Assembly: GCA_945877525.1 (NCBI GenBank) | Contig: CAMDVP010000198.1 | Span: 1-5,716 of the forward strand | Reading direction: 5' to 3' | Source: an uncultured Clostridia bacterium | GTDB taxonomy: Bacteria > Bacillota > Clostridia > Christensenellales > Aristaeellaceae | DNA length: 5,716 bases | Shown here: piece by piece, positions 5,168 through 5,716 of the stretch | Layout: the number at the start of each line of letters is the position of its first letter | Position numbering within the stretch: position 1 is the first letter of the stretch | Program-made: the position numbers and the translations under genes | The notes under the pieces: model-generated | What the model was told of the DNA's origin: nothing | The model's input: only the letters and a program-made list of their open reading frames with translations | Database searches by the model: none

Positions 5168-5716
5168 TGCGGCGTGTGGTATGTCTTTTGCTGATGCTTC
5201 TTGTGTGCGCATCGGCCTGTGCGGAAGCGCCTGATTCCTTAGAAGCGCAGCCGCTTCGGGTGGTTAGCCTGTATGGTTCCTATGCGGAAGCATGGCAGCT
5301 GGCTGGTGGCACGCTGGTGGGCGTGACGGAGGATGCCGTGACCGAGCGGGGGATGGAGCTGGGCGAGAACATCCAGATCATTGGCACAGTGAAGGAGCCG
5401 AACCTGGAATTGGTCATCGCCCTGGAACCTGACCTGGTGCTGCTGTCTGCGGACATCGCCTCCCATGCTGCGGCGGCGCAGACCCTGACGGCGGCAGGCA
5501 TTCCCTGCTGCATTTCCCAGGTGGATTCCTTTGCAGACTTCGCTGAGATGATGGACGAATTCACCCTGCTGACCGGACGGCGGGACGTCTACGACAGTCT
5601 GATTCCGCCTATGCAGGCGCAGATTGATGAGATCATTGCGAAGGCCGCGGCGCAGGGGCATCCGACGGTGCTGCTGCTGCGGGCGTTTTCAACAGGGGTC
5701 AAGGTGAAAGGCCGGG
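5167..5716 (+). CDS. ABC transporter substrate-binding protein, BtuF/FecB type (5' part)
   Basis: An open frame runs from ATG 5167 to the window edge (183 codons). It starts with a signal sequence: MRR, a hydrophobic core (about 4-16), then ASAC-AEAP. This can be read as a lipobox with Cys18 or as a signal peptidase I site after Ala19; in a Gram-positive host a lipoprotein on the outer face of the membrane is expected. The mature part shows RVVSLYGSYAEAWQLAGG-type strand/helix (31-48), LVGVTED (50-56), IIGTVKEPNLELVIALEPDLVL (71-92), and a long helix with regular spacing after about residue 125. These match the first lobe and connecting helix of type III periplasmic binding proteins that deliver cobalamin, heme or ferric siderophores to FecCD-type permeases. 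The start codon shares one base with the reductase stop (TGATG). Permease and ATPase genes would be expected downstream. The substrate cannot be told from the visible part. Confidence 0.85.
   Translation, partial: MRRVVCLLLMLLVCASACAEAPDSLEAQPLRVVSLYGSYAEAWQLAGGTLVGVTEDAVTERGMELGENIQIIGTVKEPNLELVIALEPDLVLLSADIASHAAAAQTLTAAGIPCCISQVDSFADFAEMMDEFTLLTGRRDVYDSLIPPMQAQIDEIIAKAAAQGHPTVLLLRAFSTGVKVKGR

Overview
The window is GC-rich, densely coding DNA with all genes on the + strand. It most likely comes from a Clostridia-type Firmicute, possibly a gut anaerobe of the Eubacteriales. The reasons are a DnaK of the short Gram-positive type, a DUF5685 protein starting MFGYV with a YCGLC motif, strong AGGAG-type ribosome binding sites, and a low-molecular-weight siroheme/ferredoxin reductase typical of strict anaerobes. 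No mobile element, CRISPR array, tRNA or rRNA was found.

Layout: (1) 1-156 is the 3' end of an unidentified gene encoding a highly charged, coiled-coil-like C-terminus. (2) 157-310 is a non-coding, relatively AT-rich gap with a possible promoter and a short direct repeat. (3) 311-4137 is a tight four-gene unit: a small membrane protein with a C-terminal zinc ribbon, a DUF5685 protein, a J-domain protein with a Gly/Tyr/Gln-rich linker and TPR-like C-terminus, and an Hsp70 (DnaK). Spacings are 15 bp, an overlap of 8-20 bp, and 22 bp, so co-transcription is very likely. grpE, hrcA and a CIRCE operator are not seen here, so this is not the classical hrcA-grpE-dnaK-dnaJ arrangement. (4) 4138-4231 is a regulatory gap with a near-consensus sigma-A promoter whose expected start point lies inside an imperfect hairpin followed by a T-rich stretch. 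The hairpin may end the dnaK transcript while the promoter starts the next one. (5) 4232-5167 encodes a siroheme-type sulfite/nitrite reductase-like protein fused to a two-cluster ferredoxin domain. (6) 5167-5716 is the 5' part of a substrate-binding protein of the BtuF/FecB type (metal-chelate or corrinoid ABC uptake), with its start codon overlapping the preceding stop.

How they work together: the first unit looks like a dedicated Hsp70/J-protein pair accompanied by two poorly characterised proteins, one of them membrane-anchored. The J-protein lacks the zinc-finger domain of canonical DnaJ, while the membrane protein supplies a zinc ribbon in the same operon. The second unit couples a siroheme/Fe-S redox protein to the first gene of what is probably an ABC importer for an iron, cobalt or tetrapyrrole compound; the rest lies beyond the window. 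Most points are ordinary for this kind of genome. The chaperone operon with DUF5685, the nested promoter/hairpin and the redox-transporter coupling deserve the second look.
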